DNA of 20,588 nt from Tepidimicrobium sp. (GCA_012839395.1 DUNJ01000078.1:1-20588); one strand, 5' to 3'; numbered from the stretch's first letter, positions 7,638 through 15,446 are shown. Numbers and translations are program-made. Notes: generated from the sequence alone by a model not told the origin.

Positions 7638-7687
7638 ATATGATAGTTTGTTTTACCGCTTATTTTATATGCTTGGAGGTTCATTAA

Positions 7688-8425
7688 ATGAAAGAAACTA
7701 TAACTTTAAGTCCAATAGATGGAGATAATATAGTTTTACCTATACAATACAACCATTTGGTACAAGCTATGATATATAATCAATTGAAAGAAGATGTAGC
7801 TACATTTCTTCATGAGGAAGGATTTCAAAAGGAAAAGAGAACCTATAAGATGTTCACTTTTTCAAGGTTGAAAGGTAAATTTGATTTGGATAGAGAAAAT
7901 TCTAGAATAGAATTTATCGGTCCAGTTAAACTTACCATATCTTCACCTTATGAGGATTTTACCAACTCTATTGGCAACAGTATTCTATCCGCCCAAACGA
8001 TTGAATTAGGTAGCAATCGACTTATGGTTAATGAAATAGCAGTAAAGAAGGAAATCGTTAACAAAAATAGGATAGAGATTCAAGCTATGTCCCCTATAGT
8101 TACATATAGCACCTTGTTTAGAAAAGATGGAAAAAAGTATACCTACTACTTTAATCCCATAGAAGATGAATTTTCAGAAATCATAAATAACAATTTAAAG
8201 AATAAATATCAAGCATTTTATTCAAGGAAGGCACCTGAGGGCGATGTGATAGTAAATCCTATAGGTAGAACCAGGCTATCCGTTGTTAATTATAAAGGTT
8301 TTATAATAAAGGGGTATATGGGAAAATTTGCTGTGGAGGGACCTATTCCATTGTTGCAGATAGGAGTGGGTGCCGGGCTAGGTGGTAAAAATAGCCAGGG
8401 ATTTGGATGTGTAAAAGTTATATAA
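7688..8425 (+). CDS. cas6: CRISPR-associated endoribonuclease Cas6
   Basis: 245 residues from ATG 7688 with TTGGAGGT 7 bases upstream; the frame is uninterrupted. Cas6 cuts the CRISPR precursor transcript within repeats to leave an 8-base 5' tag on each crRNA. The N-terminal block FLHEEGFQKEKRTYKMFTFS is typical of the family. Tyr30, His42 and Lys54 fall near the Tyr/His/Lys catalytic positions described for Pyrococcus Cas6. The C-terminus has the glycine-rich loop GAGLGGKNSQGFGCVKV that defines RAMP-fold Cas6. Length is normal (about 240-250). It lies 50 bases after the dead cas10/HEPN frame and is the only intact cas gene here. It may persist by serving an array elsewhere in the genome, or may simply not have decayed yet. 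Confidence 0.93.
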   Translation: MKETITLSPIDGDNIVLPIQYNHLVQAMIYNQLKEDVATFLHEEGFQKEKRTYKMFTFSRLKGKFDLDRENSRIEFIGPVKLTISSPYEDFTNSIGNSILSAQTIELGSNRLMVNEIAVKKEIVNKNRIEIQAMSPIVTYSTLFRKDGKKYTYYFNPIEDEFSEIINNNLKNKYQAFYSRKAPEGDVIVNPIGRTRLSVVNYKGFIIKGYMGKFAVEGPIPLLQIGVGAGLGGKNSQGFGCVKVI

Positions 8426-8452
8426 AGAAGACTTATCATTATTCCCAAATAT

Positions 8453-8505
8453 AAATATCGTCGATTTTCAAGAGTGTAAAAACCTCTGGGGAATCGACGA
8501 TATTT
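8453..8505. repeat. Perfect 14-bp inverted repeat (possible terminator) with a third imperfect arm
   Basis: AAATATCGTCGATT at 8453-8466 is the exact reverse complement of AATCGACGATATTT at 8492-8505, with a 25-base spacer that can add an inner AGAG/CTCT pairing. A T-rich tract (CTGTTTTT) follows at 8506, so it may end the cas6 transcript. A further direct copy of the left arm with two mismatches, AAATATCAACGATT, lies at 8528-8541, which an ordinary terminator does not explain. Confidence 0.6.
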
Positions 8506-8541
8506 CTGTTTTTGATATGAGGTGTATAAATATCAACGATT

Positions 8542-8768
8542 ATATAAAAAAACTTAAAAATTAAAGCTATGCAAAATGAAAAATTCATATTTGACAAAAA
8601 TGAGCAACATAGTGATACCAATGCATAGGACGTTATTAGACTACCTATAAGGAATTGAAATTTAATATTTTAAACACATAGCTCTATTACCTAGGCTATT
8701 TTTTATTGCCATAATAAAATTTCAATAGCTTAGCCATACTAATCATAACTGTAAAATAAAGGGTGACT
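8542..8768. other. Intergenic remainder upstream of the germination operon
   Basis: No gene is supported between cas6 and gerA. Besides the solitary CRISPR repeat (8632-8661) there is a weak stem ATAGC/GCTAT (8678-8682 and 8695-8699) followed by six T residues, possibly the terminator of a former array. CATACTA at 8735-8741 fits the -10 pattern CATnnTA of forespore sigma-G promoters, which drive gerA operons in bacilli, but I could not find a convincing -35 at the right distance. AAAGGGTG just before the gerA start is its ribosome site. Confidence 0.35.
8632..8661 (+). CRISPR. Solitary, slightly degraded CRISPR repeat
   Basis: The 30 bases begin GTTATTAGA and continue CTACCTATAAGGAATTGAAA, then T. 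This matches the common clostridial repeat class that starts GTTTTTAG and ends GGAATTGAAAC, whose ATTGAAAC end becomes the crRNA 5' tag after Cas6 cleavage. The final C is T here and one 5' T is A. No second copy is found one repeat-spacer unit away on either side. It lies 206 bases after cas6, where an array would be expected, so it reads as the last remnant of a collapsed array. The match to the repeat class is from memory. Confidence 0.65.
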
Positions 8769-10214
8769 ATGATGATATCTAAAAAGGTTGACCAAAACAA
8801 ATTGAATATATCAGATATTTTTCATAACACTAGCGATTTAATAATTCATGAATTTGAAACCAATTTTGGTATAAGAGCTATTGCTTGTTATATTGAGGGT
8901 CTAATAGATAAAAATTTGATGGATAGAGACGTCTTAAAACCTTTAATATCGGGATTAAATAAGCCTAAAAATATAAAAAAGATTATCTTTGTATCCCAGG
9001 TTAAGGAAATGGACTCTATGGAGGATATAGCAACACAATTGAATTACGGAAAGGTAGCCTTATTTTTTGAGGGAAATAACATGGGCTATACTATAGAGCT
9101 AAATCAATGGGAAAAAAGGGCTGTGGAAGAGCCTAACTCGGGGGCTGTGGTCAGAGGTCCAAAGGAAGGGTTTATAGAAGACATAGTTACTAATAAATCC
9201 TTATTACGAAGGAAGATAAGAAGCAGCAATTTGATATTTGAGGATTATACTCTAGGAAAACAAACCAATACCCAGATAAGCTTAGCCTACATTAAGGGAA
9301 TAGTAAATGAAAACGTGTTAAAGGAAGTAAGGAAAAGATTAGGCGGAATAGATATTGATTCTATATTGGAAAGTGGTTACATAGAGGAGCTGATAGAGGA
9401 TTCTCCCCTATCTTTATTTACAACAGTAAGCAATATTGAAAAACCAGATGTGGTGGCGGGGAAAATATTAGAGGGAAGGGTTGCTATATTTGTCGATGGA
9501 ACTCCCCATGTTCTAACCGTTCCTAGGCTTATCGTGGAGGGATTTATGACTAGCGAAGATTACTACCTAAGACCTTATTTTGCCTCTTTTTTAAGAATCT
9601 TGCGAGTTATTAGTCTAATTTTAACCATATACTTACCCGGAGTATTTGTAGCATTACAACTCTATCACCAGGAAATGATACCCACTGTGCTTTTGATAAG
9701 TATGGCGGGGGCAAGGGAAGGGGTACCACTTCCCGTGGTTTTAGAAACTTTATTGATGATTATAGTTTTATCGTTGATAAAGGAATCGGGACTTAGGCTT
9801 CCAAAGAATTTTGGGTCAACGGTGGGGATTGTTGGGGCATTGATATTAGGAGAGTCGGCGGTGAGGGCCGGGATTGTAAGCGGCGTTACCATAATAATTG
9901 TATCTATAGTAGCTATATCGGAATTCATTATTCCTGAAATGGTACAGAGCATAGCTTTATACAGAATAATAATCTTATTATTGGGTAGTTTTGCTGGGCT
10001 TTATGGTATTACTTGTGGATTTATGGTTATAACTGCGCAAATAGTGTCTATTGATTCCTTTGGAGTACCATATTTATGGCCTTTAGCTCCTATGGATTGG
10101 CAAGGGACTAAAAAGGATGTTTTTGTAAGGGCTCCATTATGGAGGAATATATTTAGACCTAGGGCTATAGAGAGACGTAATATAAAAAGACAAACGCCAC
10201 CATGGGGGAAATAG
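8769..10214 (+). CDS. gerA: Spore germination protein, GerA family (germinant receptor A subunit)
   Basis: 482 residues from ATG 8769; AAAGGGTG sits about 5 bases upstream and ATG 8772 is equally possible. The large soluble N-terminal half (~1-270) contains the family segment with KTNTQISLAYIKGI-like spacing (KQTNTQISLAYIKGIVNE) and RVAIFVDGTPHVLTVP. The C-terminal half holds about five or six membrane helices with GVPLPVVLETLLM, SGLRLPKNFGSTVGIVGAL and ILGESAVRAGIVS, all classical GerA features. The A subunit sits in the inner spore membrane, forms an oligomeric ion channel with the B and C subunits, and opens on germinant binding to release cations and dipicolinate. The gerC gene follows after 3 bases and gerB after that, forming one operon. 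The ligand cannot be predicted. Confidence 0.95.
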   Translation: MMISKKVDQNKLNISDIFHNTSDLIIHEFETNFGIRAIACYIEGLIDKNLMDRDVLKPLISGLNKPKNIKKIIFVSQVKEMDSMEDIATQLNYGKVALFFEGNNMGYTIELNQWEKRAVEEPNSGAVVRGPKEGFIEDIVTNKSLLRRKIRSSNLIFEDYTLGKQTNTQISLAYIKGIVNENVLKEVRKRLGGIDIDSILESGYIEELIEDSPLSLFTTVSNIEKPDVVAGKILEGRVAIFVDGTPHVLTVPRLIVEGFMTSEDYYLRPYFASFLRILRVISLILTIYLPGVFVALQLYHQEMIPTVLLISMAGAREGVPLPVVLETLLMIIVLSLIKESGLRLPKNFGSTVGIVGALILGESAVRAGIVSGVTIIIVSIVAISEFIIPEMVQSIALYRIIILLLGSFAGLYGITCGFMVITAQIVSIDSFGVPYLWPLAPMDWQGTKKDVFVRAPLWRNIFRPRAIERRNIKRQTPPWGK

Positions 10215-10217
10215 AAA

Positions 10218-11450
10218 ATGAAATGGAACACAATATTTTTAATAGTATGTACTATGTTAGGGATTTTTTTAATAGGTTGTTGGAATGCCAGGGAATTAAA
10301 TGAGTTGGGGATATCATTAGTTATGGGTTTGGACGAAGAGGGAGATGATATATTGTTGACGGCCGAAGTGGTAGATCCTTCATTTACTCAAAAGGATGGA
10401 GGGAGTGTGGGACAAGGAGGCCCTGTAAAATATGTCCAGGGTACAGGCTGTAATGTATTTGAAGCATTTAGAGATGTTGTTTTAAAGTTTGACCGCCGTT
10501 TATTTGTATCCCATAACAAGGTAGTTATAATTGGAGAAGATTTGGCCAAAAATGGTGTTGCTGAACATATTGATGAGTTGTTTAGAGATAGAGAGCAAAG
10601 GGAAACCGCACATGTATTGATTGCTAAGGGAGCAAAGGCTTATGAGGTAATGGGAATTAGCAGTGGGTTGGAATCGATTCCTGCTAATTATATATCGAAC
10701 CTTATAAAGAATATTAAGGAAAATCCAAAGGCTATGGATATGAATATGATAGAAAACCTGAAACACTTTTACCATGAGGGTCACCAATCCATTATGGGGG
10801 TTATAGAAAAAAGAGGGATAGGGCAGATCGATAAGATGGTAGAAGAAACTGATATCCAAGATTATGAACTCTCTATAATAGGTTCAGCTATATTTGATGA
10901 GGGGTCTCTAGTTGGATATCTAAATGGGAATGACACGAAAGCGTTAAATTTCATTATGGATAGAATAGAGGGTGGAATTATTACATTTCCAACCCCTGAT
11001 TCAGCATTAGGATCAAAATCAGAGTTTAGCTCAAAGCATAGGGAATTGAGTTCGGTAGTAATAATCAATAGTAAGACTAAAAACGATGTAAAGATAAAGG
11101 ATGGTAATGTAGTACTTAGTACTAAAATTAGATTAAGGGGATCTATTGGTGAGGTTGTAGGGAATATAGATATATCTAAGGAGGAAAACTTAAAACAGAT
11201 GGAAAAAGCCTGCTCCAAATCAATAGAAGAAGGAATAAAAACTGCAATAACAAAGGTGCAAAAACAGTTTGGGTTAGATGTATTTGGCTATGGGCTTGTA
11301 TTCCATAGAAAATATCCTAAAAAATGGATGGGGATAAAGGAAAACTGGGACCAGGTTTTTTCAAAGGCCGATTTTGAGGTTGAGGTTAAAACAGACATAA
11401 TAAGGACTGGCTTGATAAATACACCCGTTATTAGGAAAAAGGAGAGGTAG
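10218..11450 (+). CDS. gerC: Spore germination lipoprotein, Ger(x)C family
   Basis: 410 residues; ATG 10218 is 3 bases after the gerA stop, with GGGGGAA at the end of gerA as its ribosome site. The N-terminus is a lipoprotein signal: a hydrophobic stretch followed by the lipobox LIGC, with Cys at about residue 21, so the mature protein would be diacylglycerol-anchored on the outer face of the inner spore membrane. The mature start CWNARELNELGISLVMGLD is the usual beginning of GerAC-type proteins, and the C-terminal third fits the family. The C subunit is required for function of the GerA/GerB/GerC receptor. The A-C-B gene order differs from the A-B-C order of the Bacillus subtilis gerA operon but is common in clostridia. 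Confidence 0.94.
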   Translation: MKWNTIFLIVCTMLGIFLIGCWNARELNELGISLVMGLDEEGDDILLTAEVVDPSFTQKDGGSVGQGGPVKYVQGTGCNVFEAFRDVVLKFDRRLFVSHNKVVIIGEDLAKNGVAEHIDELFRDREQRETAHVLIAKGAKAYEVMGISSGLESIPANYISNLIKNIKENPKAMDMNMIENLKHFYHEGHQSIMGVIEKRGIGQIDKMVEETDIQDYELSIIGSAIFDEGSLVGYLNGNDTKALNFIMDRIEGGIITFPTPDSALGSKSEFSSKHRELSSVVIINSKTKNDVKIKDGNVVLSTKIRLRGSIGEVVGNIDISKEENLKQMEKACSKSIEEGIKTAITKVQKQFGLDVFGYGLVFHRKYPKKWMGIKENWDQVFSKADFEVEVKTDIIRTGLINTPVIRKKER

Positions 11451-11451
11451 C

Positions 11452-12570
11452 ATGAATAATATTGGAAAAAAGGACAGGGTATCCTGCTATCAGGTAGTTT
11501 TGTTAATCACAGTTTATGAGGTAATGACCAGATTAACTTATCTATCGGTGGCTAGCATACCCCCTGCTAACCAGGATATGTGGATTGTATCCTTAACATC
11601 CATCCCTTATATAATATTATTTTGTTCACCTCTATTATATCTAGGAAATAGGTTTAACAACTTAACTCTACTGGGGTATGCAAATAGGATTATGGGAAGG
11701 ATATTGGGCAAGATAATAGGTATATTTTACACTATTTTTTTATTCATAGGCCTTATGCTATTACTAGGTGTATTGGTTGAAATATTGAACTCCTCTTTAT
11801 TTCCCGAAACGCCTACATATGTAACAGCCTCTATAATGTTAATTACATGTATCTATATTTCATATGGGGGATTTAAAAATATGGCTAGACTTGGTGAAAT
11901 AACTATTCCTTTTGTTATAATTATGATTTTTTTGTTTATAGCCTTAGGATATAAGAATTATGACTTTAAGGAACTATTACCAGTCCTTAAGGATTCCACA
12001 TATAAGCAGATAAATGCGGGGGCTATAAATATTGGTATACGTTTTTCGGAAATAACAATCCTAGCTATGATGACCCCTTATTTAGAGGTAAGGGAGGACT
12101 TAAATAGGATTTTCTTTAGGTCCCTTATGTATTCAATGGGGATAAGTATATTGATTGTAGTTGCAGTACAGTTATCATTAGGAATAGAGTTTGTAAAGCA
12201 TATAAACTTCCCATTTTTAACCTTTACTAGACTGTTGGCGTTGGGGCGGGATATACAAGGATTCGATTCGTTATATATAATTTCGTGGATAATGGGAAAT
12301 GTTATAAAGATTTCAGGCTATCTTTATTTTACAACCTTAGCTTTAGAGGAAATCATCGGAAGACGGAATCAAGATTTCATAATTCCAGTATCAGTAATAG
12401 CATTAATACTGATAATATTAATAAAGGACAGGAGACCCATACTAGCAGCAACAAGATCTATGCAAAGATTTATGTTTATTTTATCAGTAATAGCAATATT
12501 AATAATCCCATTAATTATGCTAGTAGCGTATTTTTTTAGGAGGAATTCCCTGAAGCAAGGGAAAGGTTAA
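11452..12570 (+). CDS. gerB: Spore germination permease, GerB family (endospore germination permease)
   Basis: 372 residues; ATG 11452 comes one base after the gerC stop, with GGAGAGG just upstream. The protein is almost wholly membrane-embedded, about ten hydrophobic helices in the APC-superfamily arrangement of GerAB-type permeases (ISCYQ-like start SCYQVVLLITVYEV, then IPPANQDMWIVSL). The B subunit is thought to hold the germinant-binding pocket, as shown for L-alanine in B. subtilis GerAB. It completes a full three-subunit receptor. The operon converges on the histidine kinase gene with only 33 bases between the stops, and I see no strong terminator hairpin there. Confidence 0.93.
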   Translation: MNNIGKKDRVSCYQVVLLITVYEVMTRLTYLSVASIPPANQDMWIVSLTSIPYIILFCSPLLYLGNRFNNLTLLGYANRIMGRILGKIIGIFYTIFLFIGLMLLLGVLVEILNSSLFPETPTYVTASIMLITCIYISYGGFKNMARLGEITIPFVIIMIFLFIALGYKNYDFKELLPVLKDSTYKQINAGAINIGIRFSEITILAMMTPYLEVREDLNRIFFRSLMYSMGISILIVVAVQLSLGIEFVKHINFPFLTFTRLLALGRDIQGFDSLYIISWIMGNVIKISGYLYFTTLALEEIIGRRNQDFIIPVSVIALILIILIKDRRPILAATRSMQRFMFILSVIAILIIPLIMLVAYFFRRNSLKQGKG

Positions 12571-12603
12571 CCTGTCTAAAATATTATGGAATAGCCTAAA
12601 TAA

Positions 12604-14001
12604 TTAGTAGTTACTAGTGTCAATGGGCAAAAGAATAGTAAATTTGGTTCCTTTACCTAGAGTACTATCTACAAATATGGAACCCTTGTGGGCTTCTATC
12701 AAAGTTTTTGTAATGGAAAGTCCCAGGCCTGTTCCGCCGGTTTTCCTATTCCTCGAGGTATCGGATCTATAAAATCTTTCAAATATAAGTGGAAGGTCTT
12801 TCTTCTCTATACCTACTCCATTATCCTCTATGGTTATTCTTATATTATCATCTACCCTATCTAAGGAGACAAATACTTTGCCATTATCATCTAGATATTT
12901 GATAGAGTTGGACAATAGGTTATATATTATTTGTCTGAATCTATCTCTATCCATTGTAATTTCAATGTTTTTTTCAATAGCATATTCTAGGGCGTACCTG
13001 TTTTTTTCAAATATAGGTTTGAAGGTAGAGATTATATCCTTAATTTCACTCGAAATATCGAATAAAGTTTTATTCATATTCATCTGCCCCTCTAGGGTCT
13101 GAAAGCTATTTTTTAGGTCGTCTACAAGTTTATTCAACTCATGTATTTCAGCTAATAATATATTTAGGTTTTCTTCGTCGGGTTTCCATACCCTATCTAT
13201 CATGGCTTCCACATGGGATTTTAAAGTGGTTAGGGGGGTGCGAAGCTCATGAGCAATATCCGAAGCATATCTTTTTCTTAAGTTTTCCTGCTTTTCTAGG
13301 GCCTCTCCTAGATAATTGATGGAATTGGATAGCTCTACAATCTCTTTTGTGTTGGATCTGATCAGAACCCTAGATTGCATATTTCCTTTCCTTATTTCAT
13401 TGGCAGTGTTAGTTATGTTTAAAAGGGGTCTTGATAACCCCCTAGCTAATAAAACACTTATCATAACCCCGAATAATGTTGTTATAAGCCCAGAGATTAT
13501 AAAGGATCTATATAAGGTGTTCTTAAATATTAATGCACTTTCCGTTAAATGGGAGTTGTCAATATATCCTATTACTAAGGTGGCAGCTTCCCTATCGTCG
13601 CTAATCAATGGGAAAGTTTTTTCAATATAATTTCCCCTATTGTCTAAATTGTGCCCCATCATCCTATGGTGTCTTTTCATATGGCCCATTATACCATATC
13701 TCAACCCTCTAGAATGGTTATTAGAATGACATACCATATTATTATTTAAATCCCTAATTTCAATATATATTCCTTCGCGATCCGCATAGCTAGCTATGTC
13801 ATCGTTTGTTAAATTGCGATTTCTCTCTATAAATAAATTGTTTATATCCTTTCGAATGATTTCAAATCTCTTTTCCTGCTCCTCTATTAGATAGGTATCA
13901 AATCTATTACTGATCATCGTATTGGATATTAGGCTTATAATAAAAATGGAAAATAGTATTACAAGGACAAAGCTTAGGGTTAATTTTTTAGATAATTTCA
14001 T
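12604..14001 (-). CDS. Sensor histidine kinase with His/Met-rich extracytoplasmic loop
   Basis: 465 residues. A membrane helix at ~7-27 and another at ~165-187 flank an extracytoplasmic domain of about 135 residues. A HAMP linker (~187-240) follows, then the dimerisation/phosphoacceptor domain with His251 in DIAHELRTPL, and a catalytic domain with the N-box (NLLSNSIKY, 361-369), DNGVGI (393-398) and GTGLGL (423-428). All catalytic boxes look intact. The loop has a cluster at ~103-117, GIMGHMKRHHRMMGH, with four His and four Met, which suggests metal (copper, silver or similar) binding, although that is an inference. The response-regulator gene lies directly upstream on the same strand with its stop adjacent to this start, and TTGGAGG provides the ribosome site. 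The pair are cognate partners. Confidence 0.93.
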   Translation of the reverse strand: MKLSKKLTLSFVLVILFSIFIISLISNTMISNRFDTYLIEEQEKRFEIIRKDINNLFIERNRNLTNDDIASYADREGIYIEIRDLNNNMVCHSNNHSRGLRYGIMGHMKRHHRMMGHNLDNRGNYIEKTFPLISDDREAATLVIGYIDNSHLTESALIFKNTLYRSFIISGLITTLFGVMISVLLARGLSRPLLNITNTANEIRKGNMQSRVLIRSNTKEIVELSNSINYLGEALEKQENLRKRYASDIAHELRTPLTTLKSHVEAMIDRVWKPDEENLNILLAEIHELNKLVDDLKNSFQTLEGQMNMNKTLFDISSEIKDIISTFKPIFEKNRYALEYAIEKNIEITMDRDRFRQIIYNLLSNSIKYLDDNGKVFVSLDRVDDNIRITIEDNGVGIEKKDLPLIFERFYRSDTSRNRKTGGTGLGLSITKTLIEAHKGSIFVDSTLGKGTKFTILLPIDTSNY

Positions 14002-14697
14002 CTACATTCCTCCAAACTTATACCCGGCTCCATATACAGTTATTATATACTGAGGTTTTTTAGGATTATTTTCAATTTTTAATCTGATGTTTTTCACGTA
14101 GGTGTCTATTGTTCTATTATATCCATTATAGTCATAACCAAAGGACATTTCTATTAGCTGATCTCTAGAAAATACTTGACCAGGGTTTGTAAGTAGACTA
14201 GCTAATAATTTAAATTCATTAGGGGTGATAGGTAGAATTTTTCCCCTTTTTTTAACTATCATCTTATTCATATTAATTTCCAGGTCCCCATCATTAAATA
14301 TCAATTTTTCGGCCAGAGGACTAGATTCTCTATAACTCCTTCGCAAAAGAGCTATAACTCTACTTACCAACTCTCTAGGACTGAAGGGTTTGGTAACATA
14401 ATCATCAGCTCCGATGGAAAGGCCCTCAATTTTGTCGTCTTCGTCTACTTTAGCTGTTAGCATTATAATAGGTATATCAGATGTAGCTCTTATGGTAGTG
14501 CATACCTTTTCGCCGGAGAGTTTAGGTAGCATAAGATCCAATATGATTAAATGAATTTTTTCGTTGTTAAATAATTCTAAAGCTTTTAGTCCATTCTCGG
14601 CGGTAATTACATTAAATCCTTCTTTGATTAGATAAGCTTTTATAACATTGGATATGTTTTCTTCGTCCTCTACTAATAGTATTGTCTTATTTTCCAT
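14002..14697 (-). CDS. OmpR/PhoB-family response regulator
   Basis: 231 residues with GAGGTGATT just before ATG. The receiver domain (~1-120) has the acidic pair Glu10/Asp11, phospho-acceptor Asp54, Thr81 and Lys103, so phosphorylation chemistry should be normal. The C-terminal winged helix (~130-231) contains LPITPNEFKLLASLLTNPG and RTIDTYVKNIRLKIE, typical of OmpR-type DNA-binding domains that bind tandem direct half-sites about 11 bp apart. It is transcribed first in a two-gene unit with the histidine kinase. Candidate targets are its neighbours: the 50-residue membrane peptide upstream and the divergent secreted protein. A direct repeat of the right period lies between those two. Confidence 0.94.
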   Translation of the reverse strand: MENKTILLVEDEENISNVIKAYLIKEGFNVITAENGLKALELFNNEKIHLIILDLMLPKLSGEKVCTTIRATSDIPIIMLTAKVDEDDKIEGLSIGADDYVTKPFSPRELVSRVIALLRRSYRESSPLAEKLIFNDGDLEINMNKMIVKKRGKILPITPNEFKLLASLLTNPGQVFSRDQLIEMSFGYDYNGYNRTIDTYVKNIRLKIENNPKKPQYIITVYGAGYKFGGM

Positions 14698-14732
14698 GAA
14701 ATCACCTCAAGTATATAATACCCTAAAATTTT

Positions 14733-14770
14733 AAAAAGCTAAGTATGAATATCTGGATACTTAGCTTTTT
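14733..14770 (-). terminator. Strong bidirectional hairpin between the small membrane peptide gene and the response regulator
   Basis: AAAAAGCTAAGTAT (14733-14746) pairs perfectly with ATACTTAGCTTTTT (14757-14770) around a 10-base loop. Because both arms carry A/T runs it has a U-tract on either strand. On the minus strand it would end the transcript of the 50-residue peptide before the response regulator, giving the regulator its own promoter or partial read-through. Confidence 0.78.
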
Positions 14771-14799
14771 ACGGATTAATTTTCGATGGGTTAATCCGT
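14771..14799. repeat. 9-bp inverted repeat overlapping a stop codon
   Basis: ACGGATTAA (14771-14779) is the exact reverse complement of TTAATCCGT (14791-14799), 11 bases apart. The right arm contains the stop codon of the minus-strand 50-residue gene, and the repeat abuts the larger hairpin at 14733-14770. It may extend the terminator or protect the message end. Confidence 0.5.
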
Positions 14800-14943
14800 A
14801 TGGGCTTTATTATTTAAAAATCCTTTAAGAAGTTTATATCCTAGGATTAACACAGCTAGTGCAAATAATGCTCTAAATATAAACATACCGCCCATAAACC
14901 AAATTCCATTTGGATAACTATAGAAACCGAATCCATGACACAT
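14791..14943 (-). CDS. Small single-span membrane peptide (50 aa)
   Basis: Begins MCHGFGFYSYPNGIWFMGGM and has one hydrophobic helix of about 20 residues (FIFRALFALAVLILGYKLL), ending FLNNKAHTD. The start at ATG 14941-14943 is fixed by a strong AAGGAGGT ribosome site; a longer frame upstream to about 15024 runs through non-coding sequence and is rejected. Short peptides of this kind, with aromatic/glycine-rich N-termini, are found next to two-component systems in Firmicutes, but I know no function for it. The N-terminal Cys-His, together with the His/Met-rich sensor loop and the His-rich secreted protein next door, hints at a shared metal or envelope-stress role (inference). Confidence 0.7.
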   Translation of the reverse strand: MCHGFGFYSYPNGIWFMGGMFIFRALFALAVLILGYKLLKGFLNNKAHTD

Positions 14944-15018
14944 AATTATAACCTCCTTATATGCTTTAATTTTATTATAAAAAATGATTATGAAAGAAAT
15001 ATGGAGATAGGCTTTATT

Positions 15019-15051
15019 CTTCATATTTCCTTCATATTTAAATTCTATAAT
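15019..15051 (+). promoter_or_regulatory. Tandem CTTCATATTT repeat plus -10 box upstream of the secreted-protein gene
   Basis: CTTCATATTT occurs exactly twice, at 15019-15028 and 15030-15039, giving an 11-bp period, the layout of OmpR/PhoB-family sites. A perfect TATAAT lies at 15046-15051, 30 bases before the secreted-protein start, and no good -35 is present, since the repeats occupy that position. This is the pattern expected of an activator-dependent promoter. The divergent 50-residue gene begins about 75 bases away. Confidence 0.55.
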
Positions 15052-15080
15052 GAAATCAACAGATGAGAGGAGAGGATACT

Positions 15081-15446
15081 ATGAAAAAAACATTGATTAT
15101 TTTATTATTTGTATTGATAATAGGATTGACAGCTACTATTGCATATGGTCAGACGCTAAAGTTAGTCGATGAAAAATTTGAATTTAGACCGGAAAGAACC
15201 GCTGAACATGATGAATGGAAGGAATGGCATAATGAGAGGTTGGATTGGAAGAGATCTCAAATTGATCAGGCGATAGAAAAAGAAGAGATTACCGAGGAGC
15301 AGGCTAATACTTGGAAGGAACATTTTGATTATATGGAAAAATTTCATAGGGAAAATGGGCCTATGCCAGGCTGTTATGGCGCGGGGTATAGGTGGAATGG
15401 AAGGGGATTTAGGCATGGGCACGGACCCGGTAGGATGTGGAGATAA
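15081..15446 (+). CDS. Secreted small protein, DUF2680-like, with His/Arg/Gly-rich tail
   Basis: 121 residues from ATG 15081, preceded by AGGAGAGG; the upstream in-frame ATG 15063 has no ribosome site. The N-terminus is a clean signal peptide (Lys-Lys, a hydrophobic core, then IAYG before a likely cleavage site), so the product is exported. The mature part is charged and probably helical (EWKEWHNERLDWKRSQIDQA, then EKEEITEEQANTWKEH). The ITEEQA segment resembles the YckD/DUF2680 group and is loosely like Spy/CpxP-type envelope proteins. The tail is rich in Gly, His, Arg and Trp (RHGHGPGRMWR) and could bind metal. It is divergent from the two-component locus and is a likely target of it. No biochemical function is known to me. 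Confidence 0.72.
   Translation: MKKTLIILLFVLIIGLTATIAYGQTLKLVDEKFEFRPERTAEHDEWKEWHNERLDWKRSQIDQAIEKEEITEEQANTWKEHFDYMEKFHRENGPMPGCYGAGYRWNGRGFRHGHGPGRMWR

Noticed and set aside
8439..8621. Minus-strand 60-codon frame after cas6
   Set aside because: It starts at TTG without a ribosome site and runs through the inverted repeat; no recognisable protein.
14944..15024. N-terminal extension of the minus-strand 50-residue peptide
   Set aside because: The extension covers the promoter region and the AAGGAGGT site that fixes the internal ATG.
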